DNA of 64,000 nucleotides from CAYLGY01 sp964383325 (GCA_964383325.1 CAYLGY010000001.1:53495-117494), one strand, 5' to 3'; positions 8,964 to 17,934 are shown, counted from the first letter of the stretch. Notes: a model not told the origin generated them from the letters alone. Made by a program: numbers and translations.

Positions 8964-9677
8964 CTATACGCCCGGAGGATCCTTGCAGTAGACGGCGCGG
9001 TACCAGACGGTCGACAGCATCAAGGCGAGGTCGTCGGCGCGGGACGGGTCTTCCTCCTCGAACAGGAAATCGCGCGTCACGATCACTGAATAGAGATAGT
9101 GGAAGACCATCCCTTCCAGTGCGTGCGCGACCGCAAGCGCGGAGCCGTGCGGGCCGATCTTGTAGTTGCCGCGCCGGGTAATCGACCGCGCGATCGCCTC
9201 GATCCATTTGAGATGAACTGGGCGCCAGATTTCGCGGAACTCCGGCACCTGGCTCTGGAGCTGCACATGGCACTGCATGAGCCCCGGATTGGCGCGGTAG
9301 GCCGCAAGGAAGAAGCGATTGGTATTGAGGATCGCGTCAAACTCGCTGCGCCCGCGTCCGACCTGCCGCGCCCGTTCGTAGAGATACTCGATGAACTCCA
9401 GCACGACCTCAATCGCGATCTCGTTCTTGTCCTTGTAGTAGACATAGAACGTTCCGAGCGCGACTTCGGCATAGGCGCAGATGTCCGACACCTTGACGTC
9501 CTGATAGCCGCTTTCCTCGAGCGCGCGGGCGGCAGCGATCTTCAGCCGGTATCTCGTCCGGTCGCCTTTCGACGAGAAGGACAGGGTAGCGAGACCCTCG
9601 GCGAGATGATCGGCATATTGACCGATCTGGTCATCGATCGCGGCTGCGGCGGTTTTCGATCCGGCTTCACTTGCCAT
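8964..9677 (-). CDS. TetR/AcrR-family transcriptional regulator
   Basis: The 237-residue protein has a TetR helix-turn-helix at about residues 40-88 (IAAARALEESGYQDVKVSDI and ALGTFYVYYKDKNE). The first 35 residues are a poorly structured extension. The C-terminal ligand domain is rich in aromatics (MVFHYLYSVIV). It is divergent from the thiolase operon, with the 27-bp element at 9760-9786 between them, and the same element precedes the SDR gene. It is therefore the likely regulator of both catabolic arms, probably responding to an acyl-CoA or the substrate. The effector is not known. Confidence 0.87.
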   Translation of the reverse strand: MASEAGSKTAAAAIDDQIGQYADHLAEGLATLSFSSKGDRTRYRLKIAAARALEESGYQDVKVSDICAYAEVALGTFYVYYKDKNEIAIEVVLEFIEYLYERARQVGRGRSEFDAILNTNRFFLAAYRANPGLMQCHVQLQSQVPEFREIWRPVHLKWIEAIARSITRRGNYKIGPHGSALAVAHALEGMVFHYLYSVIVTRDFLFEEEDPSRADDLALMLSTVWYRAVYCKDPPGV

Positions 9678-9759
9678 GGTGGCATCCTTTCAGGGGCGAT
9701 ATTGCACCGCGCCCTTCCTGAATCAACCTTGCGTTGGATAGCATGCGTTGACGGACGCA

Positions 9760-9786
9760 GAAAATTGATATTGACTTCATGTTCAT
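9760..9786 (+). promoter_or_regulatory. putative TetR operator/promoter element, copy 2
   Basis: On the plus strand this is a near copy (24/27 identical) of the element at 7620-7646. It contains TTGACT at 9771-9776, and a TATAAT occurs at 9791-9796, a tighter spacing than the ideal 17 bp. The inverted-repeat core (9766-9779) is less symmetric than in copy 1. It sits between the TetR gene and the thiolase-like gene, and could control both. Confidence 0.6.
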
Positions 9787-9880
9787 ATTGTATAATTCCT
9801 GATTTGGAAATGGCCCGCAAGCTCGGGGGTGCCAGGCGCCGCCCGTTGCTACGGCGGCCCTGTGCAGAACGGAAGATATC

Positions 9881-11041
9881 ATGCCGCATCCACTTGCTTC
9901 CTCGCCTGTCTACATCGTCGGGGCGGCCGAGGCGCCGCTGGGGAAGGTACTCGACCAGAACGAATTCTCGATGGTTGCCATGGCGGCGCAGGAAGCGCTT
10001 TCAGAGGCCGGGTTGGGCATGCGCGACGTGGATGCCGTCTTCACCAACTACATGGGAGAAGAGGGCTCCGTTCAGCTCGGCGAATATCTTGGCCTGCAGC
10101 CGCGCTATGCCGAATCGTCCGACATGGGCGGCGCCTCTTTCGAGTTCTTCGTGCATCATGCCATGGCCGCGATCGCGACCGGCCGGTGCGAGGTGGCCCT
10201 GATCGCCTACGCTTCGCGCCAGCGCAGCCGGCGGAACCGCAAGAAGTCTGCCGCGGCGCTCGATGGCTCGCTCTCCGCCCAGTTCGAGACACCTTACGGC
10301 ATCCATTTTCCAATCGGCCACTATGCGCTGAGTGCCGCGCGCTACATGCATCAGTACGGGGTCGGGCCCGAACATCTTGCAGAGATCGCAGTCGCAGCGC
10401 GCCAGTGGGCGGCGCTGAATCCGAAGGCGTGGGTCCGCGACCCGCTTACGATCGACGATGTCATGGCCTCGCCGCTGCTTTGCGATCCGCTGCGCAAGCT
10501 GGACTGCTGCCTGGTGACGGATGGCGGCGGCGCGATCGTGGTCGCGCGCAGGGAGCGGGCCCGCGACGCGGCAAAGCGTCCAATCCGCGTGCTCGGCGCC
10601 GGTGAAAGCCACGTGCAATGGCATGTCGCACAATGCCCCGACCTGACCGTCACCCCGGGGGTGGCATCTGGCCGGGATGCATTCGGAATGGCGGGCATTA
10701 CCCCGGCCGACGTAGACGTGTTCCAGCCTTATGACAATTTCACCCACGCGGTGCTGCTCTATCTGGAGGATCTTGGCTTCTGCAAGAAGGGCGAGGCCGG
10801 CGACTTCGTCTCCGAAGGACGACTGCGGCCTGGCGGAGGCCTGCCCAGCATGACCTCCGGCGGTGGCCTCTCCTATTGCCATCCGGGGGCGCTTGGTATC
10901 CTTCTGCTTATCGAAGCCGTGCGTCAGCTGCGCGGCGAAGCCGGCCAGCGCCAGGTGCCGGATGCAAGGATTGCCGTGGCGCATGGTACGGGCGGATTGG
11001 CCTTTTCAACTGCTTCCACTGTGGTGCTTGCTCGTGACTGA
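9881..11041 (+). CDS. SCP2/thiolase-like protein without catalytic Cys; possible retro-aldolase subunit
   Basis: The 386-residue protein has the thiolase fold: N-terminal VYIVGAAEAPLGKV, VTDGGGAIVV in the middle, and C-terminal GGGLSYCHPGALG. Where ordinary thiolases carry the acyl-accepting Cys, this one reads SDMGGASFEFF (residues 80-90), so it should not form the acyl-enzyme. Such proteins are often paired with a DUF35 partner, as here (8-nt overlap). In steroid catabolism the Ltp2/DUF35 pair is an aldolase that cleaves a 3-hydroxyacyl-CoA side chain. I infer a similar C-C cleavage or lipid-transfer-like role. It is commonly annotated as acetyl-CoA acetyltransferase, which the missing Cys argues against. 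Confidence 0.82.
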   Translation: MPHPLASSPVYIVGAAEAPLGKVLDQNEFSMVAMAAQEALSEAGLGMRDVDAVFTNYMGEEGSVQLGEYLGLQPRYAESSDMGGASFEFFVHHAMAAIATGRCEVALIAYASRQRSRRNRKKSAAALDGSLSAQFETPYGIHFPIGHYALSAARYMHQYGVGPEHLAEIAVAARQWAALNPKAWVRDPLTIDDVMASPLLCDPLRKLDCCLVTDGGGAIVVARRERARDAAKRPIRVLGAGESHVQWHVAQCPDLTVTPGVASGRDAFGMAGITPADVDVFQPYDNFTHAVLLYLEDLGFCKKGEAGDFVSEGRLRPGGGLPSMTSGGGLSYCHPGALGILLLIEAVRQLRGEAGQRQVPDARIAVAHGTGGLAFSTASTVVLARD

Positions 11042-11435
11042 CAAAATTTCCTATTCCGACCTGGGTGCCGCCGATCCCACCACCGAGCCGTTCTGGCAGG
11101 CTTGCGCCGAAGGGAGGCTCACGGTGCAGCGCTGCACCGGCTGTGGATCGCACCAGTTCTATCCGCGCCCCTTCTGCCTGTCGTGCGAAGCGATCTCCCT
11201 GGAGTGGGTGGAGGCCAGCGGCAACGGCACGATCTATTCGCTGACCACTGTCCGCATGCCCGTCACGGACGAATTGCCGCCCCCCTATCTGCTGGCCCTC
11301 GTCGACCTCGAGGAAGGGCCGCGGTTGCTCACCAATATCGAGGCCGAGTCGGCTAGAATTGGCGATCGCGTAAAGGTCGCATGGCGACAAAGGGAAGGGC
11401 TCCCTCCGCTTCCGGTCTTCGAGCCCGCCGGCTGA
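11034..11435 (+). CDS. Zn-ribbon/OB-fold DUF35 protein
   Basis: The 133-residue protein starts at a GTG at 11034, overlapping the thiolase stop by 8 nt; the longer in-frame extension upstream is thiolase coding in another frame. A rubredoxin-like zinc ribbon is formed by Cys34, Cys37, Cys48 and Cys51 (RCTGCGSHQFYPRPFCLSC), preceded by a helix and followed by an OB fold (GNGTIYSLTTVRMP, LLTNIE). DUF35 proteins form obligate complexes with Cys-containing or Cys-less thiolase-like partners. The translational overlap supports such a complex with the upstream protein. Confidence 0.9.
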   Translation: MTDKISYSDLGAADPTTEPFWQACAEGRLTVQRCTGCGSHQFYPRPFCLSCEAISLEWVEASGNGTIYSLTTVRMPVTDELPPPYLLALVDLEEGPRLLTNIEAESARIGDRVKVAWRQREGLPPLPVFEPAG

Positions 11436-11438
11436 AGG

Positions 11439-12635
11439 ATGAGTACCGCCGCTGCGAGTCCCGTCGAAGATTGTATCTTGCGAATTGGCGAGCTGATTGG
11501 ATTTCCGACAGTCTCGCGCGATCCGAACCGCGAGCTTCTACACTCCGTGGAAAGCCTGCTCGCCGCCCACGGCATCTCTTCGGACATCCTCTGGAACGCG
11601 GAAGGGACCAAGGGCAATCTCTGGGCCACCATCGGTCCACCCGATGTCCCTGGGGTGATCCTGTCCGGCCATAGTGATGTCGTTCCGGTCGACGGTCAGG
11701 CCTGGACCAGCGACCCATTCGTGCTCCGTCGAGCAGATGGACGACTCTATGGTCGTGGGGCCTGCGACATGAAGGGGTTCATCGGCATCATCCTTGCCGC
11801 GGTTCCCGCGCTTGTGCAGCGCGACCTCAAGGCGCCGATCCACATCGCGATCTCCTATGACGAGGAAATCGGATGCCTGGGCGTCACCAGCCTCATCGAG
11901 CGGATTGCGGCCATGCCGGTGAAGCCCGCATTGTGCATCGTCGGCGAGCCGACCAGCATGCGGGTCGTGCTCGGCCACAAGGGCGGAGGCCTGTTCCGGG
12001 TTTCGGTTTCGGGGAGCAGCGCGCATTCGAGCCTCGCCCCGACCGCGGTCAATGCAGTCGAATACGCGGCCGAACTGATCGGCTTCATCCGGGGCCTTTC
12101 GACCGAGCATGTCCACGCTGGTCCGCACGACCATGGCTATGACGTGAGCCATTCCACGCTATCGGTCACCTCGATCCATGGCGGGACGGCGATGAACATC
12201 ATCCCCAACAGCTGCGAATTCACCTTCGATATCCGCTCGCTGCCGGAGGTGGATGCCGCTGCGCTCGTGAAGCGCATCCGGCACCACGCAGATACCACGC
12301 TCCTCCCTCGCATGCGTTCGGTTGCCCCGGATGCGACGATCGGAATCGAGACGCTGGTCGAGCTCGTGGGTTTGTCCACCGAGGAAGAACATCCGGCAGT
12401 GACATTCGTGAAGCGACTGGTCGGCCGCAACGATCACGCGAAGGTTGCCTTTGGGACCGAGGCAGGTCTCTTCAGCAAGAGGGCGGGCGTGCCTTCCGTG
12501 GTGTGCGGCCCGGGCTCGATCGAGCAGGCGCACAAGCCCGACGAGTTCATCGAGATTTCCGAGGTGGAACGCTGTCGCGTTTTCATTGACAGGCTCGCAA
12601 CGCAGCTGGAACAATCCAGCCTGCCCTGGGCCTGA
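11439..12635 (+). CDS. M20 metallopeptidase, acetylornithine deacetylase (ArgE)-like
   Basis: The 398-residue zinc amidohydrolase has GHSDVVPVDG (His78 ligand, Asp80), GRGACDMKG (bridging Asp110), SYDEEIGC (catalytic Glu and ligand at 142-143) and IVGEPTSM. The dimerisation domain contains GSSAHSSLA. It fits ArgE-type deacetylases, which release acetate or another acyl group from an N-acyl amino acid. It begins 3 nt after the DUF35 stop, inside a catabolic operon and away from arginine genes. It is therefore more likely an N-acyl-amino-acid or amide hydrolase of the pathway than a biosynthetic ArgE. Confidence 0.85.
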   Translation: MSTAAASPVEDCILRIGELIGFPTVSRDPNRELLHSVESLLAAHGISSDILWNAEGTKGNLWATIGPPDVPGVILSGHSDVVPVDGQAWTSDPFVLRRADGRLYGRGACDMKGFIGIILAAVPALVQRDLKAPIHIAISYDEEIGCLGVTSLIERIAAMPVKPALCIVGEPTSMRVVLGHKGGGLFRVSVSGSSAHSSLAPTAVNAVEYAAELIGFIRGLSTEHVHAGPHDHGYDVSHSTLSVTSIHGGTAMNIIPNSCEFTFDIRSLPEVDAAALVKRIRHHADTTLLPRMRSVAPDATIGIETLVELVGLSTEEEHPAVTFVKRLVGRNDHAKVAFGTEAGLFSKRAGVPSVVCGPGSIEQAHKPDEFIEISEVERCRVFIDRLATQLEQSSLPWA

Positions 12636-12679
12636 ACTGTCAGTCGAAGCGCCGGCGCGCTGCAAGTCGGGAGGGGAAT

Positions 12680-13345
12680 ATGCCGACAAGAATATACGAA
12701 ACCGAGGTCGAACTACTGCCAAAGGACGAGCTCAGTGCATGGGCGAGCATTCCGGTCACCATCGTCTCTGATGTGAGCGCCGGAAGATTTATCGCAGATC
12801 CGCGCATCCGTCCGCTGCGACCGTTTGCGTTGGGCAGGCGAATGGTCGGACAGGTCGTGACGGCCTGGTGCGAGCGGGGGGATTTCGGACCGGTCCTGCA
12901 TGCGCTGGACCTCGCTCGTGCCGGTGAGGTCGTCGTAGTCGACGCGGGCGGCTGCCTGCAGACGGCATATGCGGGCGAGATCCTGTGCAGCTACGCGCGC
13001 AAGAAAGGCATTGCCGGCTTCGCCATCAACGGCGCATTGAGAGATATCGATACGATCGGCAACTGGGAGGATTTTCCCGCCTTTGCCTTGGGAAACACGG
13101 CCCGAGGGCCGATCTCGAAAGATCGAGGCTCCGTCAATGGCGAAATTGTCTTTGCGGGAATTGTTGCGCGGCCTGGCGACATCATGCTCGGTGACAATGA
13201 TGGCCTTGCCATCATCCCGCGCGCGGAAGCCTCCGTTGTCCTGAAGGAAGCGCAGAAGCGCCTGGGCATGGAAGAAGACTGGGTGGCGCAGCTCGCCACT
13301 GGACGGACATTGAAAGACGTTTTCAGCCTTCAGGCCGTCAGGTGA
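12680..13345 (+). CDS. RraA-family protein (HMG/CHA aldolase or decarboxylase type)
   Basis: The 221-residue protein is of the RraA/dimethylmenaquinone-methyltransferase-like family. It shows IVSDVSAGRF, GEVVVVDAGGC, the AGEI segment and GFAINGALRDID with the conserved Arg-Asp, and GDIMLGDNDGLAIIP near the end. Bacterial members with catabolic neighbours are class II pyruvate aldolases (4-hydroxy-4-methyl-2-oxoglutarate type) or oxaloacetate decarboxylases rather than RNase E inhibitors. It lies 44 nt after the ArgE-like gene, with GGGAGGGG before the ATG. A final aldol cleavage in the island's pathway is plausible but unproven. Confidence 0.84.
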   Translation: MPTRIYETEVELLPKDELSAWASIPVTIVSDVSAGRFIADPRIRPLRPFALGRRMVGQVVTAWCERGDFGPVLHALDLARAGEVVVVDAGGCLQTAYAGEILCSYARKKGIAGFAINGALRDIDTIGNWEDFPAFALGNTARGPISKDRGSVNGEIVFAGIVARPGDIMLGDNDGLAIIPRAEASVVLKEAQKRLGMEEDWVAQLATGRTLKDVFSLQAVR

Positions 13346-13506
13346 TGTTGCAGATTGCCTGCTGAACTTGCCCGTCTGCGCATGATCTATTCGGGAAAGC
13401 GGTGAAAAAACTGAGTAACGTCGAGCTCAGGTTCCTTACCAGTGTCTGTCTATTGTGATACTCCTTGTCTGCAACGCCGATCCACCCGGTCAAGAAGGGA
13501 CATCAC

Positions 13507-15021
13507 ATGGAACACCCGACGCCCCAAACCTACCGCGGCAATGATCGGTTGCTGTTTGGCATCATCCTGGGCGTGCTCGCCTTCTGGCTGTTTGCGCAAA
13601 CGACACTGAATATCGCGCCGGACATGGCAGCGGATCTCCAGCTCGAACAATCCCTGATGAATATTGCGGTGTCGATCACCGCGCTGTTTTCCGGCATCTT
13701 CATCGTGGTCATGGGCGGCCTCGCGGACCGGTTGGGCCGCGTCAGGATCCTGATGTATGGCTTCATTCTCTCCATCATCGGCTCGCTGCTGGTCGGACTG
13801 GCGCCCTCCGGCGGCCTCGGCAGCACATTCCTGATGCTCGGCCGCATCTGCCAGGGGCTTTCCGCGGCATTCATCATGCCCTCGTCACTGGCGCTGGTGA
13901 AAGCCTATTGGGAGGGAGCGGAGCGCCAGAGGGCAATTTCGCTCTGGTCGATGGGGTCGTGGGGCGGCTCGGGATTTGCAGCGCTTTTTGGCGGGTTGAT
14001 GGCACAGAATGTCGGCTGGCGCTGGATTTTCATCATTGCCGCCATCGTATCTGTTGTCGGCATGCTCATGGTGCGCGGCACGCCTGAGAGCAAGGCTCCG
14101 CAAAAAGCAGACTACAAGTTCGACCTGCCTGGTGTGGTAACCTTCATGATCGCGATGGTGGCATTGCAGATTTATGCCACGCAAGGCAGCGCATGGGGCT
14201 GGACCAGCCTGGCCTCGTTTGGCCTGCTGGCTGTTGCTGTGATCTTCAGCATCCTGTTCTATCGGATCGAAAGCAATAATCCGAACGCGTTTGTCCAGTT
14301 CCGCCTGTTCAGGAACCTGACCTATACTGGCGCGACGACATCAAACCTGCTGTTGAATGCCACCGCCGGCATCATCATGGTCGCCATGCTGGTCTTGCAG
14401 CAGGGTGGCGAGATGACCGCACAGAAGGCTGGGCTTCTGACCATCGGCTATGCCATAACCATTCTTGCCTTCATCCGCTTTGGTGAAAAGCTGCTGCAGC
14501 GGCATGGACCCCGCAAGCCAATGCTTTGGGGCAGCTATATTGTCGCCGTGTCGATCGCGTTGCTGATGCCGACCAACCTGATGCTTGGCACCTATACCCT
14601 TCTGGCGATCATCGCATTTTCGTTGTTTGGCGTCGGCCTTGCCTTCTACGCCACGCCTTCTACCGATGCGGCACTGTCCAACCTGCCGGAGGACCAGGCA
14701 GGTGCGGGCGCCGGCATCTACAAGATGGCCTCTTCGCTGGGTGCATCCTTTGGCGTTGCCATCTCGGCCACGATCTACACCGCCATCGCCGGGGATCCGC
14801 AAGGAGTCGAGTGGATCGAAGGGGTCATAACCTTCACGGGTAACCAGGAAAACCTGGCTTCGCGTGAAGCGGCCTTCTTCGCCTTGCTGGCCAATCTTGT
14901 CATGGTGGCAGCCGCGGTCGTTTCCATCCTGCTCACCGTGCCGAAAGGCAAGTCAGTGGAGCGAGTCGATCCAGCCCCCGCCAGGCGTATCGATCCGGAC
15001 ATTTCGGGAGAAGTGACATGA
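13507..15021 (+). CDS. MFS transporter, DHA2-like (about 14 TM)
   Basis: The 504-residue integral membrane protein carries MFS motif A in GGLADRLGRVRILMYG and many hydrophobic helices, including a long C-terminal set, as in 14-TM drug/H+ antiporters. I start it at the ATG at 13507 (MEHPTPQ), with AAGAAGGGA at the correct spacing; the in-frame TTG upstream is unlikely. Its last codons overlap the M20 gene (ATGA), so the two form a unit. A 161-nt gap separates it from the RraA gene, suggesting its own promoter. It may import the hydrolase's substrate or export a product. Confidence 0.87.
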   Translation: MEHPTPQTYRGNDRLLFGIILGVLAFWLFAQTTLNIAPDMAADLQLEQSLMNIAVSITALFSGIFIVVMGGLADRLGRVRILMYGFILSIIGSLLVGLAPSGGLGSTFLMLGRICQGLSAAFIMPSSLALVKAYWEGAERQRAISLWSMGSWGGSGFAALFGGLMAQNVGWRWIFIIAAIVSVVGMLMVRGTPESKAPQKADYKFDLPGVVTFMIAMVALQIYATQGSAWGWTSLASFGLLAVAVIFSILFYRIESNNPNAFVQFRLFRNLTYTGATTSNLLLNATAGIIMVAMLVLQQGGEMTAQKAGLLTIGYAITILAFIRFGEKLLQRHGPRKPMLWGSYIVAVSIALLMPTNLMLGTYTLLAIIAFSLFGVGLAFYATPSTDAALSNLPEDQAGAGAGIYKMASSLGASFGVAISATIYTAIAGDPQGVEWIEGVITFTGNQENLASREAAFFALLANLVMVAAAVVSILLTVPKGKSVERVDPAPARRIDPDISGEVT

Positions 15022-16172
15022 ATGCCATCGCCCGGCAGCTTGACACGGAGACGATGCGGCAGTGGTTCGAGCACATGCATCGCCATCCCGAACTTTCGAT
15101 GCAAGAGACCAACACCGCAGCGTTCATCGCCGAGACACTACGAGGCATTGGCGGCTTCGAGATCGAAACCGGCATCGGCAAGAACGGCATCGTGGCCTCG
15201 CTCAAGGTTGGCGACAGCGACAAGGTGATCGGGCTGCGCGCCGATTTCGATGCGTTGCCGATCCAGGAAGAGAACGACTTTCCATACAAGTCGACCGTTG
15301 CGGGCGTTGCCCATCTGTGCGGCCATGATGGGCATACCACGATGCTGCTTGGCGCGGCCCGATATCTTGCCGATACCCGCAATTTCAATGGCACTGTACG
15401 GCTGATCTTCCAGCCCGGCGAAGAGACCATGGAAGGCGGTCCGGCGATGATCGCGGACGGGCTGTTCGAACGCTTTCCGGTCGATGCCGTCTTCGGCATG
15501 CATAACATTCCCGGTCTCGAGGAAGGCAAATTCTATTTCCACCCCGGCGAGATGATGTCGGCTGTCGACAATTGGGAGGTCGAGATCATCGGCAAGGGTG
15601 GCCATGGCGGCATCCCTGAACTGACCATCGATCCGGTCGTGGCCGGTTCGTCGATCGTGATGGCGATCCAGAGTATTGTCGCGCGCAATGTCGCGCCGGC
15701 GCATCGCGCGGTCGTGACCATCGGTGCGTTTCTGGCGGGCAATGCCGGCAATGTCGTGGCGAGCAGCGCCACCCTGCGTTTTTCCATCCGGACGACGACA
15801 GCCGAAGATCGCGAGATGGTGCTTGGCAATATCCGCCGTATCGTCGATCACCAGTCAAGATCGTTCGGCTGCAAGGCAGAGATCCGCGAGGGTATCCCCG
15901 GAGCCGTGCTGGTCAATGACAAGGAAGAAACCGAAAAAGCAGTAAGGATCGCGCAGGCGGCATTCGGCGAAGACCAGGTAATCTATCCCGGCCCATCCTT
16001 CCTTGCCTCGGAAGATTTTGCCTTCATGCTGCAAAAGAAGAAAGGCACGTACTGCTTTCTGGGCAGCGGGCCGGGCAAGATGGTTCATCACCCTGAATAT
16101 TTCTTCAACCAGAACATTCTGCCTGTCGGTGCCGCGTATTGGGTTGCATTGACGGAAGGCTATTTGCGCTGA
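15018..16172 (+). CDS. M20D amidohydrolase (hippurate hydrolase/HipO-like)
   Basis: The 384-residue enzyme has the M20D/HipO signature: GLRADFDALPIQEE, HLCGHDGHT (metal-binding Cys and His), FQPGEETMEGG and FLASEDFAFML. These enzymes hydrolyse N-acyl amino acids such as hippurate or indole-acetyl conjugates. Translation is coupled to the MFS gene by an ATGA overlap. The pair therefore looks like an uptake-and-hydrolysis module for an N-acyl amino acid or an amide. The substrate cannot be named from sequence. Confidence 0.9.
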   Translation: MNAIARQLDTETMRQWFEHMHRHPELSMQETNTAAFIAETLRGIGGFEIETGIGKNGIVASLKVGDSDKVIGLRADFDALPIQEENDFPYKSTVAGVAHLCGHDGHTTMLLGAARYLADTRNFNGTVRLIFQPGEETMEGGPAMIADGLFERFPVDAVFGMHNIPGLEEGKFYFHPGEMMSAVDNWEVEIIGKGGHGGIPELTIDPVVAGSSIVMAIQSIVARNVAPAHRAVVTIGAFLAGNAGNVVASSATLRFSIRTTTAEDREMVLGNIRRIVDHQSRSFGCKAEIREGIPGAVLVNDKEETEKAVRIAQAAFGEDQVIYPGPSFLASEDFAFMLQKKKGTYCFLGSGPGKMVHHPEYFFNQNILPVGAAYWVALTEGYLR

Positions 16173-16272
16173 CTGGATGCGTGACCTCGTCCGCGATCAT
16201 GCCACGGCCGGCAACCTGAATGCCCCCGCCCGTATTTGAAGGCTCGGGACGGTCCATCGAACAGGAAAGGCT

Positions 16273-17934
16273 CTACCCCTCCTCCGCGAGCCTTGTTCCC
16301 CTGAGGAGGCCATGCTCTTCGAGGATGGGGTAGGCGATCGAGGCAAGCAGGGAGTTGATCTGCTTGAGGTCGCGGATCGTGTCGAGGTGGAGCGAGCTGG
16401 TTTCAATACTCTTGCGCGAGCCCTCGCGCAGTCGCTCGAAATGGCGTTGGCTGGTGTCGCGCTCAAGGTCGCGCATTCGGTCCTTTTCCCGCACCAGTTC
16501 CTGCGCGGTGACGACATCTCGGGAGATCAGGACGTTGAAAGCAAGGCGAGCATTGTTGAGGACGGAGGCATGCAGGTTTGACAGTTCGCGCCAGCCTTCA
16601 GGGGTGAAGACCAGTCCGCGGTCGAGCTTCTTCTTCACATGGGTCAGCATGTTGCGGGTGATGATGTCGCCGACCTGTTCGAGGCGCACGCAGGCATCGA
16701 GTAGTTCATTGGTGCGCAGGATCTCGGCCTCGCTCATCTGTTCGGGCGGGATGCGCACGAGATAGAGCTTGATGGCGGCGTGCTTGCGGTCGACCTTGTC
16801 GTCAAGGGCTGCGAGTGCGTCCATTCGGGCACGGTCAGGCTCCTCGAGAAGCTCCATGATGTTCTTCAGCATCACCTCGACGGTTTCGCAGACGCCGACG
16901 ACGGCGCGGGTGACGTTGGCGAGTGCGCGGGACGGCGCGTTGAGCGCGTCGGGGTCGAGGGCGCTTGCCTCGCGGTCTTCAAGCTGCACCGCGGTTCGGG
17001 CGCTGGAGGAAAGCAGGCCGTCCAGCGCGCGGGTCACGAAGCCGGCGAGCGGCGCTCCGGCCAGCACCAGCAAGACATTGAAGGCGATATGGGCGTGGAC
17101 GATCTGAAGCGGGGCGCTCGAGCCGAGCCTGTCGAGCGGCAAATCGAACCAGACGAGAACGGCCAGGGCGATCAGCGCACCAAGGCCGCGTACGGCAAGG
17201 TTGCCAAAGGGCACGATGCGGCTCGGCGGTGGCATGGTGCGCGACAGTATCGTGGCGATCAGCCCGCCACCGAGATTGGCGCCGAGAACCATGACGACGC
17301 CGAGTTCGGCCGGGATCAGTCCGCGTGCTGCAAGTGCCATCACCAGCAGGATGAAGGCGACGCTGGAATGGAAAAGCCATGTCATCACGGCAGCGATGAA
17401 GAAGGCGGTGACGGCGTCCCCGGCCAGATAGTTGATGACGACGGGGAGGATGCGGCTTTCGCGCAGCGGTTCGGAGGCCGAGCCGATCATCTGCAGCGAC
17501 AGGAGCAACAGACCTATTCCAACAAGGATGCGCCCGAACTGGCGCCAGGTGCGGCGCTCGGTGGCCAGGAAGATCGTGGTACCGCAGAAGATGGCGACGG
17601 GCACCAGTAGCGACAGGTCGAAGGACAGCAGCTTGACGACGAGGGCCGAACCGAGATCCGCGCCGAGAACGGCGACAAGGCCAGCGGCCGCACCGACGAT
17701 GCCGGAACCGACGAATGAGCCGACGAGAAGGGCAACGGCGGTTGAGCTCTGGAAGGCGATGGCAAGCAATGTGCCGGCGCTGGCCGCAGCAAGCGGATTT
17801 TTCAGCGTACTCCGCAACTTGCGTCGCAACACGTCACCATAGGCGCGCTCCACACCGGTGCGCACCATCCGTGTTGCCCACAGCAAGAGTGCAACTGCGC
17901 CCGCAAGGTGAATCAGGACGACGGAGCCGCTCAT
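16273..17934 (-). CDS. Na/Pi cotransporter II-related protein with PhoU-like C-terminus
   Basis: The 553-residue membrane protein has two inverted NptA repeats with the QSST-type motifs (IAFQSSTAVALL in the first, WLFHSSVAFILL in the second) and about eight membrane helices over residues 1-310. The C-terminal 200 residues are cytosolic, helical and PhoU-like (EMLKNIMELLEEPDRARMDA, LEQVGDIITRN). It probably moves phosphate with Na+ or serves in phosphate export, as YjbB does. It converges with the M20 gene. The 378-bp gap upstream holds its promoter. Confidence 0.88.
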   Translation of the reverse strand: MSGSVVLIHLAGAVALLLWATRMVRTGVERAYGDVLRRKLRSTLKNPLAAASAGTLLAIAFQSSTAVALLVGSFVGSGIVGAAAGLVAVLGADLGSALVVKLLSFDLSLLVPVAIFCGTTIFLATERRTWRQFGRILVGIGLLLLSLQMIGSASEPLRESRILPVVINYLAGDAVTAFFIAAVMTWLFHSSVAFILLVMALAARGLIPAELGVVMVLGANLGGGLIATILSRTMPPPSRIVPFGNLAVRGLGALIALAVLVWFDLPLDRLGSSAPLQIVHAHIAFNVLLVLAGAPLAGFVTRALDGLLSSSARTAVQLEDREASALDPDALNAPSRALANVTRAVVGVCETVEVMLKNIMELLEEPDRARMDALAALDDKVDRKHAAIKLYLVRIPPEQMSEAEILRTNELLDACVRLEQVGDIITRNMLTHVKKKLDRGLVFTPEGWRELSNLHASVLNNARLAFNVLISRDVVTAQELVREKDRMRDLERDTSQRHFERLREGSRKSIETSSLHLDTIRDLKQINSLLASIAYPILEEHGLLRGTRLAEEG

